64,000 nucleotides of DNA from a candidate division SR1 bacterium (GCA_026397475.1 JAPLUT010000006.1:62001-126000), one strand, 5' to 3'. Positions 12,199 to 24,354 are shown, counted from the first letter of the stretch. A program made the numbers and translations. Notes: generated from the sequence alone by a model not told the origin.

Positions 12199-12471
12199 TT
12201 CCTTTCTTAGTAAAATGATAAAAGTGGCACTACTGTAGTTATTTTGTTTCTGTTTTCAAATCCTTATTTTATCTAATAAGAATTTCGAAATATTCTTATA
12301 GATACAAACGACGTTAAAATCCTTTATGGGATTTTTGGCGTCTTATTTTATATCCTTATTTTATCTCATTTTTTTTTGCAAATGCATCAAAAATCACTAT
12401 ACTTTTTTTATATGCCATTTCATGGCTTTATTTTCCTTTGACTCTCTTAGATTTTACTCTTATATATCTGC
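12199..12471. promoter_or_regulatory. divergent intergenic region with hairpin and direct repeat
   Basis: This region separates the FKBP lipoprotein (minus) from the PKD surface protein (plus). It holds an imperfect inverted repeat at 12310-12342 (GACGTTAAAATCC against GGATTTTTGGCGTC) and a direct repeat TCCTTATTTTATCT at about 12263 and 12351. No gene is seen. The hairpin could be a 5' UTR element or terminator-like structure; the direct repeats could bind a regulator. Both readings are inference. Confidence 0.4.
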
Positions 12472-15400
12472 ATGAAATCGTTGTTTTCAAGGAGCATTTC
12501 AAAATTTATATTAATGTTTTTCGTTCTTGCGGTTGCTTTTTTTATTGGCAAGATCAATGCAACGATTCCGAGTGATTATATCGCAAACTATGAAATTAAA
12601 GCTGACTATGATAAAATTCTCTGACTTTTTGTGGAGATCGACGCTGCGACAAAAATCTGAACTCAGATTCCTCAGGCAACTTTTTCTACCCTCAATGCTA
12701 GTTTTCAAACTGTTTTCCCAAAATTTCCTCAAGATTATGCATTCAAAGTTACGTATCAACAATGTTTAGATGTATCTCAATCATTGATTACGTATACGAG
12801 TACAGATTATCAGACTAAACTTGCTTCGTTTGTTACCAATTGTTATAAGCCGTTTGGAGATATTGTCAAAAAAGTAAATGCAAAATATACAATAATTGCT
12901 AATGCGAAAATTGCGCCTCAAGGAGGTCCTGCTCCATTGACGGTTACCTTCGATGGAAGAGGAAGTATAGACCCATCCAATGATACTATTCCGTCTAAAA
13001 ATTATTTCCGATATTATAGAGATACTAATGGTAATGATACTGCTATAGGCGTATGACCCGTTGTAAATACTACTTTTGCTACTCCAGGAAATTATCAAGT
13101 ACACCTTACTGTTAGAAGTTCCAATAAGGCTACTGATGGAATTTTTGATGGTGAGAAAACTATTTCTATTGATGTATTGCCCAAGACAGCAAATATTGTG
13201 GTATATGCCAATGGACAAAAACTCGTGAAAGATGGTAAAATTAAAATAGGAATTCAAGAGGCTGAAAGAGGTGTTATATTTGATGGGTCCCCAACATTGC
13301 CTATGTGATGAAGACAAATTATTTCTCATAATTGGACTATTACTTCTCAGGCTTGATTTAATTTTACTCAAAATGGCGATGGTAAGCCTGGTGTCATGAG
13401 ATTGGTTCTCCCATGACAATGAGAATATAAGCTTGCTTTGACTACTATCGACAATGAAGCAAACAAAATTACAGATAACTTTTATCTTATTGTCTCTGAT
13501 CCTGTCGCTATTATCAAACAAATGCCTGAAAAGTGAAATACTTCTATTACATTCGCATTTGATTCTAGTCCTTCCTATTCTATAGTCTCTAGTCTTAAAC
13601 TCTTTACACGAGAAATTTTTGATCAGAATGGGAATAAAACAGATACCTTTCAGTGAAAATCTATTAAGCAACAATTTAAAAAACCATGAGTCTATACGGT
13701 AAAATTAACCGTTGAAGATGAGCTTGCACAAACTAATTCTGATTCTCTTTCGGTGTATGTGGAGTCTACAGATCCTATTCCACAATTCACGATTACTCCT
13801 ACCAATGCTCGAAAAAATCCTTCTGAATTTGTCTTAGATGCTTCTGTAAGTTTCGATTTAGATAAAACTAATGGATACGATAATCTAGCATACGAACTGT
13901 CGTTTTCTGATCCGACAACTACAAAAATTACAAATTCTGAAAATAATAATGAAAAGGTCACGGTTCAATTTAATTCTGTAGGAAAGCAAACTGTCAAACT
14001 TAGTGTAAGAGATGACTATGGAAAGTTAGCAGAAATTTCAAAAGATATAGAAATAGTGTCTATTTTGAGGCCCGAGATATTCGTTGTTCCTATCGCTACT
14101 CCATGGGGCAATCCTATGAATTTTATTGTGAAATCTAATCAGCCGATTATTAATTATCAATGGGATTTCGCTGATAAAGATACAAGAACGATACAAACAG
14201 ATAAGATAGCACATGCTTATAAGAAATCAGGAGTATATAAAGTAGTCCTCAAAGTTAACGGAGCTGATGGTATGGAAAATGAGGTCAGTAAAAATGTCTT
14301 TGTTTGAGAAAAAAATTATCCTGTTGTCTGATTTTCTGTCCTCAATAAATTGTCAAATATCGAAACACAAAGTGATCTATGCCCTGATACTAAATGATCT
14401 GGAGATATGGTCCCTGCCTATAGAATGGATAGATATCAGGACTTTACTATTGATCCTTCTTTGTCTGTAAATACCAAATGAGAAAAGATTGGCCTCCAAT
14501 TTTTCTTTCAACCGAGAGATAATGAAATATTTAAACAAGATACCTTCAAATATAAGTTTAATGAGTTGTGATGTAATTATATAGATCTTACTGCAGAAGA
14601 TACTACTATCTCCAAGAGCGACACTACTAGAATATATTTTAAGATTGTGAACGCTCTGCCTAAACTTGATAACGTTGTTCTTTTCTTCCCACAATATGGA
14701 AATGAGGTCGGTGTAGGATTCAAAGAAAATAATGCTAAAGATATTTTCAATGATACTTTTGATCCCTTGATTGTTAAGGTAGCAGCTACCAATGCTATAG
14801 ATCCCGATTGATTTATTTCCTACTTCAAATGGTATTATTATTACAAAGACGATCCAACTAGAACCCTTGAAACTAAAATTACCCCCGGAAATATTCCTTA
14901 TGTCTTCTTCTCTCTTCCTAGAGTACCTGGTGAGTTTATGTTTGGTGTTACTATGTATGATAATGATGATAGTAGCCAAACCAATCAAGATGTTATCGGA
15001 AACGGGCCATTAGTCTTCTTTCCGCCTGATGTAAGCAGACCAGATATTCCTCTTGTAACTTTAAGATCTGATGTGACGAGTGTGGAAATTGGCGATGAAG
15101 TAACCTTTGATGTGATTTCAAAAATTATTTCTGATAGACCTGATTTTATTAGAGAGAGAACTATTCAATATGATTTTGATGGCGATTGAACTTGGGATCT
15201 AACAACAAAATCTGATCGTGTAAAACATATATATACGGACCCTAATGAATTTGGATATAGACCAAGAGCCGCTGTCTTATATAGAGGATATAAGTGAGTT
15301 GGTGTTTGAACTCCCATCTTTGTAAAGAACGGTCTTAAGCCTATGCTTCTTTCAGATACCTTTGAAAAACTTGCTATATTTAGAGACGTAAGCTTGGGAA

Positions 15401-16716
15401 TTATTTCTAATAAAGATATATGTCTTAATATCAAAGATTGTAAAACTAATTCATGATTTGTTGTTTCTACTGGTGATGCCTTCTCTTTCATCTATCCTGA
15501 TTTGGGAAAATATTTTATCTCTATGCAGGTGACAGATAAATATGCAAATATTGCTGATAAGAGATGGACATTGAGTTTGACTACAGGTGTAGCCAATGCA
15601 GGAGACTTCCACATTCTTTCTATTCCAAAAGTTTCTATTACTACAGGAACGATTGATTTCTTTGTCGGAAAAAATTTAAATAATAGTATCTTGTTGTATA
15701 TCAAATATGATGATTCTAGAGGAAATTGTTATGTAGATACTGATATTGCTTTTGACACGAATGGTGATGGTATAAAAGATAATGATAAAGATTTTTTGTG
15801 TAATGATCTCTATCTTAAGGTATATGAACCAAAATATGAATCTGTGATCTGAAGAATATATTATACCAAACCAGATAGTACTTTAGTTTCCAAAGATTTC
15901 ACGGTTTCGTTTTTGGATTTCGATGCAAATTTAAGCCCAGAAATGACTATCGTATATAGGGAAATAAATACACTAATAAATGGTTTGCAAAATACAGGAA
16001 CTGGTGATATGCTTAACTTTAGGGTGTTTGTGATGTGACTTAGAGATTGATTGATCGATCAAATCGATACAAAATCTAATGTTGTTTCTCTTAAGGATTA
16101 TTATGAGACTCATACCATTTCTTTAAATGAAGAACAGAAAATTCTTCTTCAGGACATCTTCACTAAGCTTACTGACAAATCTGTCTCTGCTGCTGATGGT
16201 GGAAGTGTTTATCAACAAGCAAAGGCCGAAATACTTTCTATCTTACCTTCCAATCTTGCGGTAGATGTTGAGTGATTATTTAAAGAGTTTGAATCTGTAG
16301 TTTCTGATAGTACTCAAGCTAATTCTTCTCAGCAAGATAAAAGAAAACAAGTATTACAAGATATTGTTACTCTTATTACAAAAAATCTTGCTCCTGCTGG
16401 CGCACAGGTAGAGGCTAATCAGATAGATCCTTTGGATATGAAAAACACTATTATGCCAAACATATGTAAAATCCTAGGTTTCTATACTATTGTTACGGAT
16501 GCTTGTCCAAGTGACTCAGTCAAGGTTGTTGCTAATTCCGATACTATTAAAGCTGTCAACGCATGATGATCATCGAGTCGGTTGAGAATAGTTCTTATTG
16601 TTTTGTGAATTATTGTTTGAGCTTTTGTCATTCTTGTTATCATATTTGCTATCAGAGCTAGAATGAATCAGCAAGAAGATGACTGAGATACTGCTTCACA
16701 AACTCCGAGTACTTAA
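12472..16716 (+). CDS. giant surface protein with PKD-type domains and C-terminal membrane anchor
   Basis: 1,414 residues in one frame with several dozen TGA glycines. An N-terminal signal or anchor (about residues 8-26, ending FFIGKINA) is followed by a chain of immunoglobulin-like PKD modules, seen as repeats of the APLTVTFDGRGSIDPSN, YRVHLTV and EVFDGEKTI kinds of block and as PTNARKNPSEFVLDASVSFD. Two Asp-rich stretches (YDFDGDGTWDL and FDTNGDGIKDND) look like calcium-binding loops. A single hydrophobic helix near residues 1372-1393 and a short acidic tail end the protein. The likely role is a long cell-surface rod for adhesion or envelope structure. It stands alone between two terminator-like hairpins. 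Confidence 0.88.
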
Positions 16717-16731
16717 ATTTATTTAACGCTA

Positions 16732-16766
16732 TAAAAAAAACATTCACATGAGTGAATGTTTTTTTG
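16732..16766 (+). terminator. terminator of the PKD surface protein gene
   Basis: Stem ACATTCAC / GTGAATGT with a 4-nt loop at 16740-16759, flanked by eight A on the left and seven T on the right, so it can act in both directions. It starts 16 nt after the TAA. Confidence 0.88.
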
Positions 16767-16779
16767 TTAAGGATATTTT

Positions 16780-17096
16780 TTTTATTGATTATTTCTCAAG
16801 TTTTTTTAAATGTATCATCATAAATAAATGCTCCGCTGGGGTCACTTTTTCCCTTGATGCCCCGCTGTGCGGGATAAAGAAAAACTGACGAAAAAGATCA
16901 ATCCAGATGCAAATCCAACAGGCGGTCGTTTCACAACGAATGAATTAATATCTCACCTCCAACCCCGCTAAAACGGGGGCCCATTTCGGTTCGTTGAGGG
17001 TTAATTGCTACGAATTTGGGGAGAGTCTGATCATGCATCTGGCGATGTAATAAGGTTGATTCTTATATAAATAATTAGTTATTTGTTTTTTTTTGC
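16780..17096. other. non-coding island, GC-rich and structured
   Basis: No gene is seen in the 380 bp between the PKD gene and the deaminase. From about 16828 to 17045 the base composition rises well above its surroundings. A hairpin CCCGC/GCGGG sits at 16861-16873. Then a 9-bp inverted pair CCAGATGCA (16903-16911) and TGCATCTGG (17034-17042) encloses a second pair, CAACGAA and TTCGTTG, and a third hairpin with a CCCCG / CGGGG stem. Nested pairs of this kind suggest a folded RNA or a small mobile repeat. I could not match tmRNA, RNase P, SRP, 6S or a known riboswitch. Confidence 0.45.
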
Positions 17097-17588
17097 TTAT
17101 TGTTTCTCATACTTTTCTACAGAATCATCAAAGTAAGAAAATTCAATTCCTACCTCTTTAAACATTGCTTCTGATTCTGAACCTGCATGATATTTTTTTT
17201 CTGCGATGACTTTTTTTATTCAGCAACTTATGATAAGCATTGCGCAGGTTCTGCAAGGAGTCATTTTGCAATATAAAGTCGCTCAGTCTAAAGCTACTCA
17301 TAATTTAGCTGCTTGGCATATTGCATTTTGTTCTGCGTGAACTGTCCTTACGCAATGGTTGGTTACGCTCCCATCTTCATGAGTCATCTGTTTAAATTGA
17401 TGTCCTGATTCATCACAGTGGGGTAATCCTGGAGGTGATCAAACGTATCCTGTACATAAGATTTGTGAATTTTTTGCGATCACACATCAGCTTCTGCCTC
17501 TGTCGCAGCTTGCTCTCTTGGCTATGGTTCTTGCTACTTCCATGAAGTACTCGTCTCGTGTAGGACGAATATATCTTTCTTCAGCCAT
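17097..17588 (-). CDS. dCMP deaminase family protein (ComEB-like)
   Basis: 163 residues, full length for a deoxycytidylate deaminase, which turns dCMP into dUMP for dTMP synthesis. The zinc site is complete: HAE at residues 84-86 (VHAEQNAI) and PCRTC at 111-115. The N-terminal DEYFMEVARTIAKRASCDRG and the GYVGSPPGLPHCDE block are typical of the dCMP branch. Five glycines are TGA. No thymidylate synthase is in the window. The gene has AT-rich DNA and a TA repeat upstream and may be transcribed divergently from guaB1. Confidence 0.92.
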
Positions 17589-17618
17589 AATATATTTAAT
17601 TAAAAGTAAAAAAATCTC

Positions 17619-17650
17619 TGTAATATATTATATATATATATATATATATT
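17619..17650. repeat. TA dinucleotide tract
   Basis: An almost pure run of about 14 TA units between the divergent dCMP deaminase and guaB1 genes. It probably eases melting in the shared promoter region and could vary in length by slippage. Confidence 0.7.
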
Positions 17651-17762
17651 GTTTTGATCGTAGTATGTCAAACGTCTTTTTGTTAAAATAATATTATTGT
17701 AAAATCGAGATAAAACGATATTAATGGTCTGCTATAAAATATTTATTCCGTATCTCTTCTCT

Positions 17763-19205
<1,443 letters not shown>

Positions 19206-19281
19206 CCATAAGTCATGATAATTAAAAATAGTATTGTAAAGTGACATAAAAAACATATTATGTCAACCTAACAAAAACATA

Positions 19282-19719
19282 ATGTATATGGATACTATAA
19301 TTGGTAATTTAAATTTTTTGGCTGAAGTGGCTGTAAAAACAGTGGTTTGGAAGCCTACCCAGGCGACTACCAACATCAGTAAAACGGTGATTCATGGGAA
19401 ATACCCTGACTTCACTAAACATGTGATGTCAAAATGTGACATGAAGCGGATAATTGAAACTGTTCGTGAAGAAATGCTTTTAATGATGCCACATGAAGAT
19501 CTTATGGGGTATATTAAGGGATACACTGTTCACGATTTGAAAGGCAATATCATCTTGATTTTTGGAGAGAAAAATATTCCAAAGGATGCTGGATTTACCT
19601 TGAAAAAAATCTTTGATTCTGTTGTTCGCTCTGAAGAGAATTTAGAGCTGCATGCTCTATTGAAAGCAGAAAACAAGATTTATGCTGAGATAGAGGACTC
19701 CTTTGAGGAGTATAGCTAA
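19282..19719 (+). CDS. 145-residue protein, unknown
   Basis: Contains no TGA. It begins MYMDTIIGNLNFLAEVAV and is a mixed alpha-beta, Lys- and Glu-rich soluble protein (KRIIETVREEMLLMMP, HDLKGNIILIFGEKNIP). No signal or membrane segment. The gene follows guaB1 by 76 nt and precedes the tandem paralogue pair by 30 nt, so it may belong to the same transcript as those unknown genes. No family recognised. Confidence 0.65.
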   Translation: MYMDTIIGNLNFLAEVAVKTVVWKPTQATTNISKTVIHGKYPDFTKHVMSKCDMKRIIETVREEMLLMMPHEDLMGYIKGYTVHDLKGNIILIFGEKNIPKDAGFTLKKIFDSVVRSEENLELHALLKAENKIYAEIEDSFEEYS

Positions 19720-19749
19720 GTGAGCATTTACTCTATAAATAATTCTGCT

Positions 19750-20556
19750 ATGTGGTTTGATAATTATGTGACGGTATGGAAACAAAAACGTGAGCATTTC
19801 AATTCCTTGCCTTTGGACGAACTTTAAAAGGGAAATTTTTTCACGAAAGACGAAATCAAAAAGTCTTGTACTGTTTACTTACAGGAAGTTTTATCTCTTC
19901 CATTTTTGCCAACTTTTTATTCTTCAAATAGAAAAGCAAAGAAAAACTTTTTGCCGAAACTACCTTTTGCTCCTGAGTTTCAAGAACTTGATTTTTATTC
20001 AAAATCGTCTGTTGATTATATTTTTGAAAAAAATTTTAGAAAAAAAGAAGAACTTGTTGTTGCTTATGAAAGGATGCTAAACAAGATCCTTATTATGAAT
20101 CCATGAACTTTGTCTGAAGTAAAGATTAAATTGTTGACTGATTTAGATGATAGAGTGAGGATTTTGCTTCGTGCTCAGGAAGAAAAGAGAGAAGATACCT
20201 TGCATGTATTTTTTTCTAATATACCTAACTCTATAACAATATCTTCAGATGATATTTCTTATTTGCGAAAAAAACTTAAAGAGGCTACGATAGATTTTAA
20301 TCAGATGTGTAAGCAAGATTCTCGTTTCAATAAACTGGTTACATCGATAACATTATCACAAGGAAATATTCATTGTCAGTACCAAAACTTGTGGAATAAA
20401 AAAGTTGCTTGATGGATGAGAACTGAGGATGAACATCAGCAAGTTATTGATACTATCGTCAGTACTCTGACTAAAGATGATCGTGAATCTATAGTAGAAA
20501 AAATGCATATAAATGCTTTTGATGATGATATTAAGGCAAAGTTTAAAAATATTTAA
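19750..20556 (+). pseudogene. tandem paralogue 1, interrupted by an in-frame TAA
   Basis: A 269-codon frame homologous along its whole length to the next gene (20574-21431). The N-terminal WKQKREHFNSLPLDEL is followed at 19825-19827 by TAA, exactly where the paralogue has CAA in EEFQKGSFF; downstream the frame continues KGNFFTKDEIKKSC and stays intact to the end (NLWNKKVAGWMRT near the C-terminus). A single C-to-T change explains it. TAA is a true stop in code 25, so the protein is either lost, made from a later start, or the base is an assembly error. The undecayed remainder implies a recent event. Confidence 0.75.
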
Positions 20557-20573
20557 TTTCTGATCTCCCTACG

Positions 20574-21431
20574 ATGTACTACTACGATCAAATGTTAGTT
20601 TGGAAACAAGAACGTCTGCATTTCAATTCTTTGCCTTTGGAGGAATTCCAAAAGGGAAGTTTTTTCACGACAGAACAATTGATAGCCTCTTGCGCTGTCT
20701 ACTTAAAAGAAGTACTGTCTTTATCTTTTTTAGAAGATTATCCTACACAATTAAAAAGACCCTTATCAATAGATGATAGCAAAGATTTTGATTGTGATAC
20801 GAGAGAGTGAATCATTCAGAGTCAAATTTTTTGAAAAAAAGAAAAAGAAAGTCTTGTCTCTGCGTATCAGAGAAAACTTAACGATACTCTCATTTTAAAT
20901 CCATGAACTTTATCTGAAGTCAGAACTACCTTGCTGAAAACTAGAAGCGAACTGGCAAGTCTTTTACTTCATGCAAAAGATATGATGGAGGAAGATGATT
21001 TGAATGAGTTTTTTAAGTATGTTCGTAAGGAACCAGATGAAATAGATAGAAAATTAAAATATATCCCTGAGAATCAGCTTCCTATCCATCATGTTGAATA
21101 TTTGAGAGAAAGTCTTAAAAATGCTAGCGTAGATTTTGTTGAGATGCGCGAACAAGATATCCATCTTAATAAATTAGTTGAAAAACTTGAACAGGATGAT
21201 GCAAATAGGCCATTAGACTATCAGTATCGAAACTTGTGGAACAAAAAAGTTGCATGATGGATGAGGACGCCAGAAGAACATACTAAAATTATTGATAGTA
21301 TCGTTGATGCTTTGACCCTTCAAGATCTTATCATTATAAGAAATATGATTAATCGTTTTTATGGTATTGACGGTGAAAAACTTAATCAAAAATATAGAGC
21401 TCTGAAAGAGCAAAGAAATGCTTCAAGTTAG
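20574..21431 (+). CDS. tandem paralogue 2, intact, unknown function
   Basis: 285 residues, no signal or membrane segment, helical and rich in Glu, Leu and Asp. Shared blocks with paralogue 1 are WKQERLHFNSLPLEEF, SCAVYLKEVLSL, LNPGTLSEVR and, near the C-terminus, YRNLWNKKVAGWMRTPEEH. Conservation is strongest at the two ends, while the middle differs in length and sequence, suggesting a variable central region between conserved interaction surfaces. It ends before a hairpin shared with the convergent gene. No family recognised. Confidence 0.75.
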
Positions 21432-21449
21432 TCTGATATATTTTCTTGA

Positions 21450-21480
21450 TAAAAAAAGGAGCTGCGGAAACGCAGCCCTT
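21450..21480 (-). terminator. terminator between convergent genes
   Basis: Stem GCTGCG / CGCAGC with a GAAA loop at 21461-21476, extended by AAGG/CCTT. Seven A precede it, giving a T-run on the minus strand, so it mainly serves the gene ending at 21500. Confidence 0.8.
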
Positions 21481-21499
21481 GTTTAGTGTGGAAGTACTA

Positions 21500-21874
21500 T
21501 TACCGTAGTGTTTCAGCAATGTATGTTTTAATGTACGTCTCAACATATTCCATTGTATGAAGATCATCTTTTGTTTCATGGCTATCATCATCTATGCGTA
21601 AGATAATTCCTTTTACGCATTCTGTAGCTATGCCACCAAGATTAATCACTTCTTTCTTAATATTTACCTCAAGTACAACTGCCCAACATGATTGAGCATC
21701 GCTGATTTTTACTTTGAATTGCTTCCTGCGAAGAGTCTCCTTTTCCTCCTCAGAGAAATGAAATGTTTTGTGCTCAATCTTATAATGGTTCTGAGCATTT
21801 TCTAATGCAAGTCGAGCTAATTTTATAGCTAACTCTACTGTTGCGGTTTTTTTAAACTCAATATATGTCATCAT
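21500..21874 (-). CDS. 124-residue protein, unknown
   Basis: No TGA in frame. Begins MMTYIEFKKTATVELAIKLARLALENAQ, a long amphipathic helix, followed by a beta-rich half (QFKVKISDAQSCWAVVLEVN, KGIILRIDDD). The layout (helix, then a meander with a polar end) resembles small regulatory or adaptor proteins, but no motif decides it. It lies 49 nt downstream of the UPF0489 gene on the same strand. No family recognised. Confidence 0.6.
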   Translation of the reverse strand: MMTYIEFKKTATVELAIKLARLALENAQNHYKIEHKTFHFSEEEKETLRRKQFKVKISDAQSCWAVVLEVNIKKEVINLGGIATECVKGIILRIDDDSHETKDDLHTMEYVETYIKTYIAETLR

Positions 21875-21923
21875 ATTTTTTTATTTATACTCGTTTATAA
21901 TTATTTTATATTAAATGTCAATC

Positions 21924-22676
21924 TTATGATAAAATCTTCTTAATAATCGCAATTGCTTCCTTCTGGTCTATGAAGTAGGGCGAAGTGGCTATCGTGATGA
22001 GACAGGAATTTTTTATCAGCGCGTGAATAAGCTCAATATCTTTTGAGCTAAATTCTTTTCCTACTCGAAAATCTACGTCAATATCTAAGATATAATTATA
22101 CTTTTGAAAATCTATGTCTTTCAAGTTATGGAGCGCGTAGTCAGTTCTTATCTGAATTATTTCATCTATGATGCCTGCATCTTTTGCTGAAGTAATGAAG
22201 TTCCCGACATTACAAGCCACGTTTGTGAAGTTTAGTACTTCTTGAGGTGAAGCGTATTTGGCGTTGAAACTATTTATATTTTCTTTGGTATCTGCATGTT
22301 GATCGATGTGAATCACAGCAAAGGGTTTCATATCTTCTTTTTTAAATCCCCCTTTATCCCCCTTTATCAAGGGGGACATTAATTGCTTAGTATGTCGATA
22401 TCGAAAAAATAGTGCGTGATTGTGGTTGTCCATTATGTATACCGGAATTCATGCGTATGTTGTTTCAACAAGATGTTTGAGTCATGTACAACTTATTAAT
22501 TTATTATCCATTACCTCTTCAAAAACTATTTCTGATCCTATTTCGAGATTATCTAGATTTCATTTGATTAAACTCGGCACAAATATTTTACCTACAGATC
22601 AAAGACCGATTCTTTCTTGGTAAGAAAATTCGTTATTTCAAATGGGATCTGTGATATAGGTTCATTGTTTATACAT
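21924..22676 (-). CDS. UPF0489 family protein with repeat-encoded insert
   Basis: 250 residues starting at ATG 22676; under the standard code only the C-terminal two thirds are open. Recognisable blocks are VYIMDNHNHALFF, AVIHIDQHADT and YILDIDVDF, giving Asp and His residues in the order found in UPF0489 (C5orf22-like, arginase-fold-related) proteins. The activity of the family is not established. Between the first two blocks sits an extra SPLIKGDKGGFKKE, encoded exactly by a CCCCCTTTAT palindromic repeat at 22338-22380. This insert is in frame and probably makes a surface loop. Confidence 0.8.
22338..22382. repeat. CCCCCTTTAT palindromic repeat inside the UPF0489 gene
   Basis: Two direct CCCCCTTTAT units followed by CAAGGGGG, making a hairpin-forming element. 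Elements of this shape are widely dispersed in bacterial genomes. Here it lies in frame within a gene and supplies a 14-residue Lys/Gly-rich peptide. Confidence 0.75.
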
Positions 22677-22762
22677 ATTTATTATTCTATAAGTCAGTAG
22701 AGGAGTATGTTTTCTATGTTTACATTACTTTTCATTAATCTCTTTGTGCTTAATCGTCTTTG

Positions 22763-23590
22763 TCATTTTTTTTCCATGTTGTTGTTTACACAGTAGGCGA
22801 TTCGCCCATCAATAAACGCTTCCAACATTCCATATCTGTGGAGTTTTTTGAGTGCGTCATGAGAAAAAAAACGTTTCGTATCTGTAGTTAAGTTGTGAAT
22901 GAGTCCTGTAAATATTTTTTCTAATTCTGGTTCTTTGGTCATTAGTTCGTACATACGTTGAGCTATTCATGGCTTTCCCATAGCCATATTTAGTATAAGT
23001 TGTTTGAGATCTTTGTTGTTGGCAAATATATTGTTGCTTTCCATTCGTTCAGAGAGTTCTTTTTCTGATAATTGATCAAACTTAATTACTAATGCTCTGG
23101 AAAGAATGGTTTCTAAAAGCTGTGGTGCATTTGATGTTGTTGCAATAATTAATCTCTTGGGTAAGGGTTCTTCACAAGTTTTGAGAAAAGCATTTGATGC
23201 TTCCATGATCATTCTTTCAATATTTTCTAAGAAAACTACTTTGTATTTCCCGATTGATGATTGCTGAAGTCGATTATTCACATCTCTTATTCCTACGTCT
23301 TGATAATTCTGTTCTTTTATAAGAGTTTTGAAGGTTTCCGAAGTGATTACCGTCTTGAGTTTTAAATTATGCTTTTTTTCTAGCTGTTCTGAAAAATCTT
23401 TGATTTGAAGGGTGTCTGTCATAAAATGATTCCCCATTTTTTCTTGAAGTAATGCTTTTATGATGCTAGATTTTCCTATGTGCTGTGGTCCTGCAATAAT
23501 CAGAAAATGAGGTGCTTTGGGGTCTCCCGCAAAGAACATATCAAGATATCTTGTTAGTGTCTGGATGTTCTCCTGATTTCCTACGAACAT
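22763..23590 (-). CDS. holB: DNA polymerase III delta' subunit (clamp loader)
   Basis: 275 residues. AAA+ clamp-loader fold with a P-loop-like GPQHIGKSS at 34-42, the sensor region VVFLENIERMIMEASNAFLKTCEEPLPKR and IIATTSNAPQLLETILSRA. The NAFLKTxEEP block is characteristic of delta'/gamma family proteins; delta' itself does not hydrolyse ATP. It works with DnaX and delta to load the sliding clamp. Only one TGA interrupts the frame (GKPGIAQRMYE). It is shorter than the E. coli protein, as is common outside Proteobacteria. DnaX cannot be excluded on the P-loop alone, but the short length argues against it. Confidence 0.82.
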
Positions 23591-23787
23591 AAGTGTTTAC
23601 ATTACTAAATATACTGAAGCATAAAAATATTGTGAGTAAAAACAACTAGTTATTTTTTAACGCTACTAGTTATCGAGCTATGTATTCTAACCCTGCTTGT
23701 GGCAGCCAGGTTTTGAAACTCAATACGATATGTTTTGTTATTGCAAACATACTAATATTTGTTTTTTTTACTTTTTTTTCTCTGTCT

Positions 23788-23820
23788 TTAAAAAAAACTG
23801 CTGAGGATACCCAGCAGCAA
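23788..23820 (-). terminator. terminator of the 23.8-24.3 kb gene
   Basis: Stem CTGCTG / CAGCAG at 23798-23817 with an 8-nt loop, giving a T-run after it on the minus strand. It sits just beyond the stop at 23825. The remaining 200 bp up to holB (23591-23790) show no gene, only a CTAGTTATTTTTT.. AACGCTACTAGTTA imperfect repeat. Confidence 0.75.
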
Positions 23821-23824
23821 TGAT

Positions 23825-24343
23825 TTAGGCAAATATTTCTTCTAGTTCTGGTTGAACAGGAGTGAATTCTCCTTTCCATCCTTTGTCGTCATCATCATCG
23901 TCATTATTTTCTTCGCGTAATGCGACTCCTGAAAATACGATATGAGTATTCACGTATTTCAATTCTCCGGTTATCGCCCATATGTTAGATTTATGGAGCG
24001 TTTCCTGGATACTAGCATCGACATTGTGAATTTTCCTTGGAAATGATGAAAGGTCTCTTAACGACCTTAATTGTTCGAACTTTTTTTGTCTTACTTTTGC
24101 TCGTTCATTGGGAAAGAGGAGGAATGATATTGGATATACTTTCCCTTCGTGTTTAATGGTTTCAAGGTTTTTGAAAGTAATGCTTTCCACATCGTCTTTC
24201 CCATTCATTCCATAATTGAATAGGTGTACTTTTGTTTCCAGGCTTTCCGTGTAAGGAGTCTGATTCTTTTTTTTGTTTTTTTCGTAGATGAGATAGAGAT
24301 ATACTATCAGGCCTACTCCGATTGTAAGGATTAGATATTCCAT
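23825..24343 (-). CDS. membrane-anchored 172-residue protein, unknown
   Basis: No TGA. I chose ATG 24343 (MEYLILTIGVGLIVYLYLIY), which gives an N-terminal membrane anchor directly; the longer frame to 24424 would overlap the lysS end and add only Arg/Lys repeat-like residues. After the anchor comes a Lys-rich linker and a soluble domain with KVHLFNYGMNGKDDVESITF and FPNERAKVRQKKFEQLRSLRD, then a run of six Asp near the C-terminus. It follows lysS by 11 nt, so the two are likely co-transcribed. No family recognised. Confidence 0.7.
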   Translation of the reverse strand: MEYLILTIGVGLIVYLYLIYEKNKKKNQTPYTESLETKVHLFNYGMNGKDDVESITFKNLETIKHEGKVYPISFLLFPNERAKVRQKKFEQLRSLRDLSSFPRKIHNVDASIQETLHKSNIWAITGELKYVNTHIVFSGVALREENNDDDDDDKGWKGEFTPVQPELEEIFA

Positions 24344-24354
24344 GGTATATATAT

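Noticed and set aside
12781-13674. A 297-residue minus-strand open frame in the PKD gene
   Set aside because: It is the antisense shadow of the PKD frame; composition (Ser, Ile, Asn, Arg) is typical of such shadows.
16828-17045. tmRNA, RNase P RNA or SRP RNA in the GC-rich island
   Set aside because: None of the conserved core sequences (tRNA-like ends, GAGGAAAGTC, GGAAGGAAGCAGCC) can be found.
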